Source: Faucicola sp902506225
GTDB lineage: Bacteria > Pseudomonadota > Gammaproteobacteria > Pseudomonadales > Moraxellaceae
NCBI GenBank assembly: GCA_902506225.1
Contig: LR733345.1
Coordinates: forward strand, 2,294,001 to 2,358,000
DNA: 64,000 bases
Reading direction: 5' to 3'
Below the pieces are notes generated by a model that was given only the letters and a program-made list of their open reading frames with translations, made no database searches and was not told the DNA's origin. The translations under genes were made by a program, and so were the position numbers. Positions 36,014 to 43,730 of this stretch are shown here, in pieces. The number at the start of each line of letters is the position of its first letter. The first letter of the stretch is position 1.

Positions 36014-36133
36014 GAAAAATAGGGACTCGTTGATAAAAAAATGTGATTTTGGCTTTTTTGATATGTCCCTATCTTTTGGCAGTAATGGTTTGGCAGCAAT
36101 GGTAGCCACCTACTTGCTGCTCTCTTTAAAACT

Positions 36134-36162
36134 AAAAAACCCCAATGCCATGCACTGGGGTT
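36134..36162 (-). terminator. minus-strand Rho-independent terminator
   Basis: AACCCCA / TGGGGTT stem (36138-36144, 36156-36162); read on the minus strand it is followed by TTTTTTAG. It ends minus-strand transcription coming from the Nif3-like gene and the mini-IS. Confidence 0.75.
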
Positions 36163-36267
36163 ATTGTTTTGCGGTTTTTGACCCATTATTTTGCTAGGCA
36201 ATTATTTGTGGGCTTTAAACGAGATATTGGGTACTGCCAATTCGTTATATTCGCCTTTTTCATTTGA

Positions 36268-36530
36268 CTTCCTCCCCTTGCTAAAGCAAGGGGATTCCTT
36301 CTACAAGACGGTTAAGCCCGACCGCAAGAATGTTCTTACTGGCATTGATATCTCTATCATGCCATGTGCCACACGAAGCACATATCCATTCTCTTATTCC
36401 AAGCGATTTTCTACCTTTTATCTCGTATGCGTAGCTTGAGTGTTTTCATGCAAATTATTTTAGCAAAATTTATGCAAGCGTTATAGTGTACAAGTTGCCT
36501 TATATCCACCGCCTAAAGTCGGTGGTTTTA
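36268..36530 (-). mobile_element. miniature IS200/IS605-type (tnpB) element, internal deletion
   Basis: About 263 bp. Both subterminal hairpins typical of the superfamily are present: CCACCG / CGGTGG at 36506-36525 on the left-end side (minus strand) and CCCCTTGCT / AGCAAGGGG at 36274-36293 on the right-end side. Between them are the first 12 codons of a tnpB gene and its last ~50 codons, joined out of frame. No tnpA. The ends look complete, so it resembles a MITE-like derivative. Exact boundaries cannot be set without a full-length copy. Confidence 0.8.
36281..36449 (-). pseudogene. tnpB remnant (RNA-guided nuclease of IS605 type), internal deletion
   Basis: Minus strand. ATG at 36449 starts MKTLKLRIRDKR, a usual TnpB N-terminus, and stops at once. 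The next frame carries a TnpB C-terminus: REWICASCGTWHDRDINASK then NILAVGLNRLVEGIPLL and stop at 36281-36283. It keeps one Cys-x-x-Cys of the zinc finger and the RuvC-III HDRD motif; the RuvC-I and RuvC-II parts, more than 300 residues, are missing. Nuclease activity is impossible. Confidence 0.85.
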
Positions 36531-36555
36531 CGGCAACGGATGATAAACTGGATGA

Positions 36556-36867
36556 TTAAATATCTTCAAGCTTTAGCACATCATAAGCGGGGGTCTCATA
36601 CGGGTGTGCCTGTTTTAAGGCTTGCACCACCGCTTTGATGCGCGCATCTGCAACCACTATCTCAACTCGCCATTCTTCGATTGTTTGTAATTGATTGGTG
36701 GTACCAATAAAGGCTTGATTGCCTGCCAATGGCATAAACTGTCCTGTACCCAACACCTGCCAACAGCAATACTGATAATTGCCAATCTGCCCTGCCCCTG
36801 CGTCAAACAAGGCTTGTTTGACAGGCTCAAGATAATCGGTCGGTATGTATGTGGTGAGTTTATACAT
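36556..36867 (-). CDS. Nif3/YqfO-like small protein
   Basis: 103 aa from the ATG at 36867 (MYKLTTYIPTDYLEPVKQAL), the conserved start of this family; the frame is open 8 codons upstream. The protein matches the PII/CutA-like insert domain of Nif3 (GQIGNYQYCCWQVLGTGQF, then HPYETPAYDVLKLED), present here as an independent protein. Function is unknown; full Nif3 proteins bind a dinuclear metal centre, which this short form lacks. Divergent from the YeeE pair. Confidence 0.82.
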   Translation of the reverse strand: MYKLTTYIPTDYLEPVKQALFDAGAGQIGNYQYCCWQVLGTGQFMPLAGNQAFIGTTNQLQTIEEWRVEIVVADARIKAVVQALKQAHPYETPAYDVLKLEDI

Positions 36868-37001
36868 GATTGGTTTTTTCATCCCTGTCATTATTAGGTA
36901 TTTGCCTTAATCTAGCATATTTTTTTTGCAAAAAGCGCGTTGGTCGACGGTTTTTCGTTGATTATTCCCCCGTTTTAAAAAAAATTCACCATAAATTCGC
37001 C

Positions 37002-37029
37002 ATATATTATACAATATTGTATAATATAT
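37002..37029. promoter_or_regulatory. 28-bp perfect palindrome overlapping the yeeE-pair promoter
   Basis: Perfectly symmetric about the ACAATATTGT core (37011-37020), extending to 37002 and 37029. A TATAAT (37020-37025) lies in its right arm, and a weak TTCGCC (36996-37001) 18 bp upstream could be the -35. An occupied site would block polymerase. AT-rich palindromes of this form are used by ArsR-family sulfide or persulfide sensors (BigR/SqrR type), whose targets include YeeE-type transporters. No arsR gene is in the window. Confidence 0.65.
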
Positions 37030-37055
37030 ATTATCGTGAAATGCTTAGGTGGCGT

Positions 37056-37490
37056 ATGTTGTTATTTTCTATTGCAGATTATAGTCATCCATTGGTGGGT
37101 GGCATGTTGATTGGGCTCTCTGCGGTTATGCTTTGGTGGAGTATTGCCAAGATTGCTGGCATCAGTGGCATTGTCGCCAGTCTCTGGCAGCCAAACTCAC
37201 CCGATTTTGCTTGGCAATTGGCGTTTTTTGTGGGCTTGTTGGTATCGCCTTGGGTGTTTGCTATGTTCTGTAGCTTGCCAACCATCACGGTATCATCATC
37301 GCCTTGGCTGTATGTCATCGCAGGGTTATTGGTCGGTGTGGGCACGCGGATGGGCTCAGGATGTACCAGTGGTCATGGTATCTGTGGCAATGCGCGCTTT
37401 TCACCCCGTTCATTGGTGGCAACCATTGTCTTTATGTCCGCAGGGTTTGTGACGGTGTTTATCGGTCGTCATTTGTTGTCATTGATTTAA
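37056..37490 (+). CDS. YeeE/YedE-family membrane protein, first half of pair
   Basis: 144 aa from the ATG at 37056, with AGGTGG close upstream; the open frame extends to 36870 but that part contains the palindrome and promoter. About four membrane segments. The signature GVGTRMGSGCTSGHGICGNAR (about 91-111) contains the conserved Cys of the YeeE/YedE (thiosulfate/sulfur-compound transport) superfamily. The second half is encoded by the next gene, 23 nt downstream; such split pairs (PmpA/PmpB type) accompany sulfur metabolism genes. Confidence 0.85.
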   Translation: MLLFSIADYSHPLVGGMLIGLSAVMLWWSIAKIAGISGIVASLWQPNSPDFAWQLAFFVGLLVSPWVFAMFCSLPTITVSSSPWLYVIAGLLVGVGTRMGSGCTSGHGICGNARFSPRSLVATIVFMSAGFVTVFIGRHLLSLI

Positions 37491-37513
37491 TTGAGACGTT
37501 AGGGGCATATATC

Positions 37514-37942
37514 ATGCGAAAAGAAATTGTGTTATTGATTAGTGCTATCTGTGGGTTGGTTTTTGGTACGGGTTTGATTGTCAGTGATATGGCAAACCCA
37601 AAAACCGTGCAAAGCTTTCTTGACCTTGCAGGTGAGTGGAATCCTGCATTGATGTTTGTGATGGTTGGCGCGCTCATTGTCGCCACCATCGGTTTTAACT
37701 TAAGTCGCTTAAAAAAGACCAGTCTATCGGGTGCGCCGTTTCCACCGATTCGCCGCGGTATTGATAAGCGCTTGGCGATTGGGTCGATGATATTTGGGGT
37801 TGGTTGGGGCATCGCTGGTATCTGCCCTGCCCCTGCGGTGGTGCTCATGGGCATGGGCATTTGGCAAGGGGTGGTGTTTTTTGTCGCGATGCTAGTGGGT
37901 ATGGGGATGGTGATAGCGTTTGATAAAACCCAATCAGATTAG
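37514..37942 (+). CDS. YeeE/YedE-family membrane protein, second half of pair
   Basis: 142 aa from the ATG at 37514, preceded by TTAGGGG. Four hydrophobic segments; FGVGWGIAGICPAPAVVLMG (about 95-114) carries the conserved Cys motif of the partner subunit (DUF6691-like). Cotranscribed with the preceding half. Its stop overlaps the end of the convergent TetR gene by 4 bp. Import of a reduced sulfur species is inferred from the family. Confidence 0.85.
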   Translation: MRKEIVLLISAICGLVFGTGLIVSDMANPKTVQSFLDLAGEWNPALMFVMVGALIVATIGFNLSRLKKTSLSGAPFPPIRRGIDKRLAIGSMIFGVGWGIAGICPAPAVVLMGMGIWQGVVFFVAMLVGMGMVIAFDKTQSD

Positions 37943-38601
37943 TCATCAGCAGGGTGAAATAACCGATAAAACCCACCCGCCATGAGCCAGCTTGCTAGTT
38001 GCTGTGGCGTTTCTGTTTGCCCTTGCCGTACCCAATGAATATAGGTGTGATATAGCATCCCTGAGGCAAATACCAGATTATACTCCCCGCTTTTATCCTG
38101 ATGTGGCGCTGTCATAGCTTGGCAAGTCAATGCCTGCTTTTTGCGATATTCGATAAAAATTTTGCTGTTAAGGAGGGTGTCTAAAATAAGCCCTTCAAAG
38201 CCTTGATTGAGCAAAATCTTGGTTGATAACTCAAACTTGCTCAGATAGTCAAACACGCGTACCAAAAACGCATAAAACTCGGACTCGCTTGCCGCTGTCA
38301 AGTCGATAAAAGGAAAATCATGCTCAATCTGCGCCAAATAGTCTTTGAGTAGCGCAAGTTTGCTATCGTAATTGCGGTAATAGCCCATGCGACTCACGCC
38401 TGCCTTTTGGGTCAGCTCGGTGACGCTGATATCGGCAAATGGGGTGGATTCCATGAATTTGAGCAGCGCTATGGCGAGCGAACGTCTGACCACGGTGTTG
38501 GCATTGCCCATGATATGCGCCTGCTGTCCAAAATCACTCAAGCTCGACTCAATACTCGTACCCGTGGGCGATGGAAGCGGTGTGAAGGTTGGCTTTGGCA
38601 C
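37939..38601 (-). CDS. TetR/AcrR-family regulator
   Basis: 220 aa. A disordered 35-residue N-terminus, then the TetR helix-turn-helix (about 40-85: FADISVTELTQKAGVSRMGYY, spelled Met-Gly-Tyr-Tyr rather than the more common Leu-Tyr-Tyr) and an all-helical ligand domain. It is divergent from the GMC oxidoreductase gene, with a palindrome between (38722-38735), so it probably represses that operon and itself. Ligand unknown, plausibly an alcohol or aldehyde. Confidence 0.85.
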   Translation of the reverse strand: MPKPTFTPLPSPTGTSIESSLSDFGQQAHIMGNANTVVRRSLAIALLKFMESTPFADISVTELTQKAGVSRMGYYRNYDSKLALLKDYLAQIEHDFPFIDLTAASESEFYAFLVRVFDYLSKFELSTKILLNQGFEGLILDTLLNSKIFIEYRKKQALTCQAMTAPHQDKSGEYNLVFASGMLYHTYIHWVRQGQTETPQQLASWLMAGGFYRLFHPADD

Positions 38602-38721
38602 GCGTTAATCCTTTCAACTCAATCCTTTATTTAATCTATCAAAACAAAACAAACCCAAATGTCACAGTTGCAGCAGCCTGCTGAAAAATTAGTATACCCT
38701 AATTAGGTAGCGGGTTGAACT

Positions 38722-38735
38722 GTTTAGCGCTAAAC
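38722..38735. promoter_or_regulatory. candidate TetR operator, GMC oxidoreductase promoter
   Basis: GTTTAGCGCTAAAC, a perfect 14-bp palindrome, lies just after a TTGAAC -35-like hexamer (38715-38720), with TGTTAT at 38739-38744 (18-bp spacing) as possible -10. A shorter CCTAATTAGG palindrome sits at 38698-38707. Position in the spacer fits repression by the divergent TetR. Confidence 0.5.
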
Positions 38736-38839
38736 CGCTGTTATACAAAGACAGATGCAGCCAAAAAGCCACTGCAAAGTAGCCTGCGGCAGGTCAGCTA
38801 TAAGGACAACTATTAAGGAAAATAAGGGGAAAGCGATAC

Positions 38840-40567
38840 ATGAAAGGTCAATCATTTGATACGGATTTTTTGGTTATAGGCTCAGGCTTTGGCGGTAGCG
38901 TCTCGGCGATGCGACTGACCGAAAAAGGCTATCGCGTGATTATCGCGGAGCAAGGCAAGCATATATCGCCCGAGACCATGCCCAAAACCGTGCGCGATAT
39001 CAAGCAGTTTTTGTGGTTGCCTGCGCTCAAGTACAAAGGTTTTTTTTCGCTTCAGCTATTTAAGCATGTCATGGTGCTGCATGGTAACGCGGTGGGCGGT
39101 GGCTCAATCACTTATGCCAACACCTTATTACAGCCAGAAGACAAAATTTGGCAACAAGGTAGCTGGGCAGGGCTTCACGATTGGCAAGCGGTGATGCCAC
39201 AACATTATGAGACCGCCAAACGCATGCTAGGCGTGAGCCAAAACAAAAAAGTCGGCAACGCCGATTTGATGCTACAAAAAATGGCAAACTTAAGTGGCGT
39301 GGGCGATAGTTTTTATCTCACCGATGTGGGCGCCTACTTTAGTGAACATGACAAGTATGCTCACCCTGCTGTCAATGGTGACCCGTATTTTGGCGGCGCA
39401 GGTCCTAAGCGCAGTCCTTGTATAGGCTGTGGTGGCTGTATGGTGGGCTGCCGTTATGGCGCCAAAAATACCCTAGATAAAAACTACCTGTATTTTGCCC
39501 AAAAAAATGGCGCTACCCTGCTCGCTGAAACCAAAGTCACGGATATAGTACCGATAGCTGATGCTAGCAAATCGCCAAGCGACCCTGCCTATCAAAACGG
39601 TTCGCAAGGCTATCGGGTGACGCTGCAATCGGCGGATAAAGGGGAGTATCAAATCACCACCCAACAAATTGTGCTGTCAGCCGCCAGCCTCGGTAGTCAA
39701 AAACTGCTGTTTGAGCAGCGCCATAAAGGCAATATGCCTCATATTTCCCCTTATCTTGGCAAGCGTATCTATACCAATGCTGAATCTTTGCTGGGCGTGC
39801 GATTTTTGGATGAGCAACATGGCGCCATGAGCGATGGCGTGGCTATCGGCTCTGGGATTTATTTGGGCGATGGCACACACATTGAGGCGACGCGTTATCC
39901 TGAAGGTTTTAATATTGCCTCCTTTTTGGCGACGTTAAGCAATTATAAAAATGGTAAAAAAATGTCGCTATTGGCTTGGTTATGGTGTCTTATAGCGCAG
40001 TTTATCGTCAAGCCCCGTCAGGCGTGGCGTGCATTTCGACCGCATAATATGGCAAAACAAAGCCTTATCTTGCTATGTATGCAAAGCACGCCCTATGAGC
40101 TTGAAATGCGCTATCAAAAAAGCCCGTGGTGGCGGGCTTGGTTGGGTAGTCGCTACCAGATGCAAACCTATGGGCCTGCCATCCCCACCTTTATCCCCGA
40201 AGCAAGCGCGTTTGCCGAGCAGATGGCAACCCAAATGGGGGGAGTCGGTTATGGCGTGTTGTCGGAAGTATTTTTGAACATCCCAACCACCGCGCATTGT
40301 ATGGGTGGGATTTCGCTGGGTAATTCTGCAGCAGATGGCGTGGTTGATAAGTACCACCGATTGTTTAATTATCAAGGGTTTTATGTCTGCGATGGCAGCA
40401 ATATCTCGACCAACTTGGGCGTCAACCCAAGTCTCACCATAACGGCGTTGACAGAGCATGCCATGAGCCATATTCCGCACAAATCAACTCAGTCACCGTA
40501 CCCTGCTGATACCACCAGGCAAAACGTGACGCTCGTTCAAAAAGATGCTAGCAAGATACCGGCTTAA
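38840..40567 (+). CDS. GMC-family FAD oxidoreductase
   Basis: 575 aa. FAD-binding Rossmann motif GSGFGGSVSAMRLTEKGY (about 12-29); NAVGGGSITYANTLLQP; cysteine-rich PCIGCGGCMVGCRYGAKN (about 193-210); C-terminal GGISLGNSAADGV and SNISTNLGVNPSLTITAL with the catalytic region. It resembles the cholesterol-oxidase/long-chain-alcohol-dehydrogenase branch. With the aldehyde dehydrogenase 46 nt downstream, a route alcohol to aldehyde to acid is likely. Divergent TetR probably controls it. Confidence 0.87.
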   Translation: MKGQSFDTDFLVIGSGFGGSVSAMRLTEKGYRVIIAEQGKHISPETMPKTVRDIKQFLWLPALKYKGFFSLQLFKHVMVLHGNAVGGGSITYANTLLQPEDKIWQQGSWAGLHDWQAVMPQHYETAKRMLGVSQNKKVGNADLMLQKMANLSGVGDSFYLTDVGAYFSEHDKYAHPAVNGDPYFGGAGPKRSPCIGCGGCMVGCRYGAKNTLDKNYLYFAQKNGATLLAETKVTDIVPIADASKSPSDPAYQNGSQGYRVTLQSADKGEYQITTQQIVLSAASLGSQKLLFEQRHKGNMPHISPYLGKRIYTNAESLLGVRFLDEQHGAMSDGVAIGSGIYLGDGTHIEATRYPEGFNIASFLATLSNYKNGKKMSLLAWLWCLIAQFIVKPRQAWRAFRPHNMAKQSLILLCMQSTPYELEMRYQKSPWWRAWLGSRYQMQTYGPAIPTFIPEASAFAEQMATQMGGVGYGVLSEVFLNIPTTAHCMGGISLGNSAADGVVDKYHRLFNYQGFYVCDGSNISTNLGVNPSLTITALTEHAMSHIPHKSTQSPYPADTTRQNVTLVQKDASKIPA

Positions 40568-40613
40568 CTGCTATGTTGAGTTAAAATTTAACTAAATGAT
40601 TGGAATAATACAC

Positions 40614-42056
40614 ATGACACCTCAAGACAACTCAGATGCAACTAATTCGGATGCAACTATCAATACCATGCAGCAGCAGTTCGACATCATGCGAACGGCT
40701 AGCCGTCAAGACCAATATGTTGATTGGTCAATTCGTAGTGCGCGGCTAAAAAAATTAGAACAGCTGGTGATGGACAACCAAAGCGAGATTATCACCGCTA
40801 TTCATGCCGACTTTGGACAACGCCCAGCGGCTGAAACCACCATGCTTGAACTGTTCCCAACGCTTGAAGCCATTCGTTATACACAAAAGCACGGCAAGGC
40901 TTGGTCTGCCAAACAGCCGGTCAAAACTGGGATTTGGTTTTTGCCCGCTCGTAGTTATATCCAGCCGCAGCCGTTAGGACTCGTGGGCATTATTGCACCT
41001 TGGAACTATCCGCTGTATTTGGTGATTGCACCGCTGGCTGCCGCATTGGTGGCAGGCAATCGTGCAATGCTCAAAGTCTCAGAAGCCTCACCGAATTTTG
41101 AGCAGTGGCTGGCTGATGCGTTACCCAAGTATTTTGCCGCAGACGAAGTGACTTTGATTACAGGGGGTGTCGAAGTCGCACAAGCCTTTAGCCAATTACC
41201 GTTTGACCATTTGTTTTTTACTGGCTCTACCGCAGTGGGCAAACATATCATGAAAGCCGCGGCCCAGAATTTGACCCCTGTCACCCTTGAGCTGGGCGGC
41301 AAATCTCCTGTCGTGGTGACGCCAAGCGCTGATGTGGCAAAAACTGTCAACCGCGTATGGACAGGCAAAACCATGAACGCAGGGCAAACCTGTATTGCGC
41401 CTGATTATGTGTTGATGCAGGCGGATAAAAAACACGCCTTTATCGAACAATCAACCGCATGGCTTGACGCCCACTACCCTAATCTTGCAGACAATCCCGA
41501 CTATAGCTTTGTCATCAACCCCAAACAAGCCAGCCGCGTGCAAGGTTATCTTGATGAAGCCAAACAGCGCGGTGCCACTATCATTCCACTGACCGATTAT
41601 GAAGTGAATATCGAGACTGGATTTTTCCCACCGATGATTGTCACCGATTTACCCAGCGATGCTAAGTTGCTGACAGAGGAGATTTTTGCCCCTGTATTGC
41701 CACTGGTGTCCTACCAAGACTTGACGCAGGCAGTGGCGTATGTGAATGAGCGTGACCGCCCACTGGCGCTGTATGTGTTTGGCGAGGACAAAGCCGACAC
41801 CGACTACGTGCTCGCGCATACAGTGAGTGGCGGCGCGTGTATTAACGAAACGATTTTTCACATTGCCCAGCAAAATCTGCCGTTTGGCGGTGTCGGGGCA
41901 TCGGGGATGGGGCGTTACCACGGCAAATATAGCTTTGACACCTTCTCTCATCCAAAAGCGGTGTTTAAACAAAGTCACCTTAACTTCGCGCATTTGCTCC
42001 AACCACCGTATGGCAAGACCTTTTGGAACATGATGAAGGTGATTTTAAAAGCTTGA
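40614..42056 (+). CDS. coniferyl-type aldehyde dehydrogenase
   Basis: 480 aa from the ATG at 40614 (a GGA lies upstream; an ATG at 40596 is in frame). NAD(P)-dependent ALDH fold: IIAPWNYPLYLVIAPLAAAL, LELGGKSPVVV with the catalytic Glu, and NAGQTCIAPDYVL with the nucleophile Cys. Similar in layout to coniferyl aldehyde dehydrogenases and fatty aldehyde dehydrogenases with a C-terminal membrane-proximal helix (FWNMMKVILKA). Operon partner of the GMC oxidoreductase; oxidises its aldehyde product by inference. Confidence 0.9.
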   Translation: MTPQDNSDATNSDATINTMQQQFDIMRTASRQDQYVDWSIRSARLKKLEQLVMDNQSEIITAIHADFGQRPAAETTMLELFPTLEAIRYTQKHGKAWSAKQPVKTGIWFLPARSYIQPQPLGLVGIIAPWNYPLYLVIAPLAAALVAGNRAMLKVSEASPNFEQWLADALPKYFAADEVTLITGGVEVAQAFSQLPFDHLFFTGSTAVGKHIMKAAAQNLTPVTLELGGKSPVVVTPSADVAKTVNRVWTGKTMNAGQTCIAPDYVLMQADKKHAFIEQSTAWLDAHYPNLADNPDYSFVINPKQASRVQGYLDEAKQRGATIIPLTDYEVNIETGFFPPMIVTDLPSDAKLLTEEIFAPVLPLVSYQDLTQAVAYVNERDRPLALYVFGEDKADTDYVLAHTVSGGACINETIFHIAQQNLPFGGVGASGMGRYHGKYSFDTFSHPKAVFKQSHLNFAHLLQPPYGKTFWNMMKVILKA

Positions 42057-42145
42057 TTTTAACCGCCTGATTTTTACAACTTGAAAACGTTTAACCCCAC
42101 GCTTGCGATGGCGTGGTTTTTTACATGGCTTAACAATAAAATGGA

Positions 42146-43390
42146 TTATTGATAATAGTTGTCGTGCTTTTTGAGCCACCAGTTCATGTTATCTTGGCGT
42201 TTGGCACGAAATTGTTCCAATCTTTTGGCAATAGCCGCATTGTGCGCTCGTGCGGTATCAAGCCCAAACAGAATCGGCACACTGACAAGCACGCCATAGC
42301 GCCATTTTGGGCTAGGCAGTCCCAAGCCATCACCAATATCATCACCCACTAAAGTCCGTGTGACACTGGCATTGACCCGCTCAACCAGCTGTCCACGTCT
42401 GTTGTTTTCACCCATAATTTGCGAGGGTAAATCATGCAGCGCTTTGGCGAGAGGTTTACCAAATTCAAAATCTAATTGCTGAGTTGCCAAATAGCTATAA
42501 AGCCATGCCCACACCTCGGTTTCATCTTCAGGAATGCGCGCCAGCTCAATCCCCATCCACCAACTTGCCAGTTGCCATAAGTGCATAATGCCTTGGGACT
42601 CTTCGGCGCTGATTCTTGCCCCCAGTAATTTTAGTCCGCGCATAATGAGTAGTGAAAACTGCAAGTGGGTTGCCACCATATCGGTTTGGTTAATGGGCAA
42701 CCCCCAGTAGCCACTGTCCCAATCATGGCGGCATAATTGTTGTCTTACCAGACCGTGTATCTGACGCACTTGCAGACTTTGTCGCCAGCCTTCTGTGCCG
42801 ATTGCCAATGGGGATTGCTGGTTGCGGCTAATCGCTGGGTACTCAGACACTGCCAAAATATATGCATAGGTTCGCATGAGCCTCGGCAATGCATCATGCA
42901 CTAACGCCCCTGTTTTGATGAGTGGCAATGACAGCGCAGGGATACTATACCCTGCCATTAGCGCGACATTACGCAGTAACCAAATCAGCATCAACGGATA
43001 GCGCCGATAAGCGATTGCGCCAATCTCGGCAAGCTTGGCATCATACCAACTTGGATATTGGCAAAACTGCTGATACAACGTCTCAAACGCGGGCTGTCGC
43101 AATAACGCTTTGGCTGCTGATACGTTATTCGTTTGCGCTATCCCTTGCTCATGCAAAATTAATTGCTGCAGGGGTTTGGCAAATTTGATACCGCTGGATA
43201 ACAGCGCATCGACAGGCTGATCCGCGACACCATACCCCTGCTGCATCTGTTGCAATAAATCCTTTGACACCTCAAAATCACGGGGCAATAAAAATCGTTT
43301 GATACGCTGCAACACTTGTAAATCAGCATGGTGGTCAATGTCAGTATTGCGCCCCAGTGTTGGCAAATCGGTTTGATAAAGCGGGTTCAT
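42146..43390 (-). CDS. oxygenase MpaB family (DUF2236) protein
   Basis: 414 aa of the MpaB/DUF2236 group, related to latex-clearing protein and mycophenolate oxygenase, which use a b-type heme. Conserved elements: VRQIHGLVRQQL (His), INQTDMVATHLQFSLLI and WWMGIELARIPEDE. One hydrophobic region lies near 130-165. Substrate unknown. It is convergent with the aldehyde dehydrogenase, so a link to alcohol/aldehyde metabolism is possible but not shown. Confidence 0.78.
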   Translation of the reverse strand: MNPLYQTDLPTLGRNTDIDHHADLQVLQRIKRFLLPRDFEVSKDLLQQMQQGYGVADQPVDALLSSGIKFAKPLQQLILHEQGIAQTNNVSAAKALLRQPAFETLYQQFCQYPSWYDAKLAEIGAIAYRRYPLMLIWLLRNVALMAGYSIPALSLPLIKTGALVHDALPRLMRTYAYILAVSEYPAISRNQQSPLAIGTEGWRQSLQVRQIHGLVRQQLCRHDWDSGYWGLPINQTDMVATHLQFSLLIMRGLKLLGARISAEESQGIMHLWQLASWWMGIELARIPEDETEVWAWLYSYLATQQLDFEFGKPLAKALHDLPSQIMGENNRRGQLVERVNASVTRTLVGDDIGDGLGLPSPKWRYGVLVSVPILFGLDTARAHNAAIAKRLEQFRAKRQDNMNWWLKKHDNYYQ

Positions 43391-43730
43391 AGCAGTGATA
43401 AATCAGTGATGAATGAACAGATAGCCTAGCGCATTTTGGCAACTAAAAAACACCTATGCAGCAAAAAAATCGAATTTTTTTGTTTAAAAATGTTAGACCT
43501 TAATCGACTGGGTATATTTACTGGATGAATTTGACCGTAGCTTGCCTAATGGGTTTCAATGACCAGTGGGATAATGATTGGTTGGGTAATGATGGCTAGC
43601 ATAGCGCTAGTCAATTTCAAATCTATTATGTCACATTTATCGAACTATTTTGTCGCTGACGCTAAGCCTATTTTTGATTACACTATAGCCAACCTCTCTT
43701 GTCTTAACAGTATCAAAATCGAGCTACCCT
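43391..43730. other. 340-bp divergent region before the efflux genes
   Basis: No credible gene; a 61-codon frame at 43559-43744 overlaps the start of the MFS gene and has no family features. AT-rich near 43440-43500. Promoters for the MpaB-like gene and the efflux pair are expected here. Confidence 0.5.

Larger units (their letters stand above)
35911..36267. other. 357-bp intergenic region between hemL and the mini-IS
   Basis: No gene. It contains a 15-bp tandem duplication (35984-36013), an inverted repeat ATAGGGAC / GTCCCTAT spanning 36019-36072 and a minus-strand terminator at 36134-36162. Confidence 0.6.

Noticed and set aside
36019..36072. ATAGGGAC / GTCCCTAT inverted repeat as ends of another small mobile element
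   Set aside because: Only 8-bp arms 38 bp apart, no target duplication and no coding content; could be chance or a weak hairpin.
36870..37055. N-terminal extension of the first YeeE-type gene
   Set aside because: The extra 62 codons run through the 28-bp palindrome and promoter and add no family similarity; the ATG at 37056 has AGGTGG upstream.
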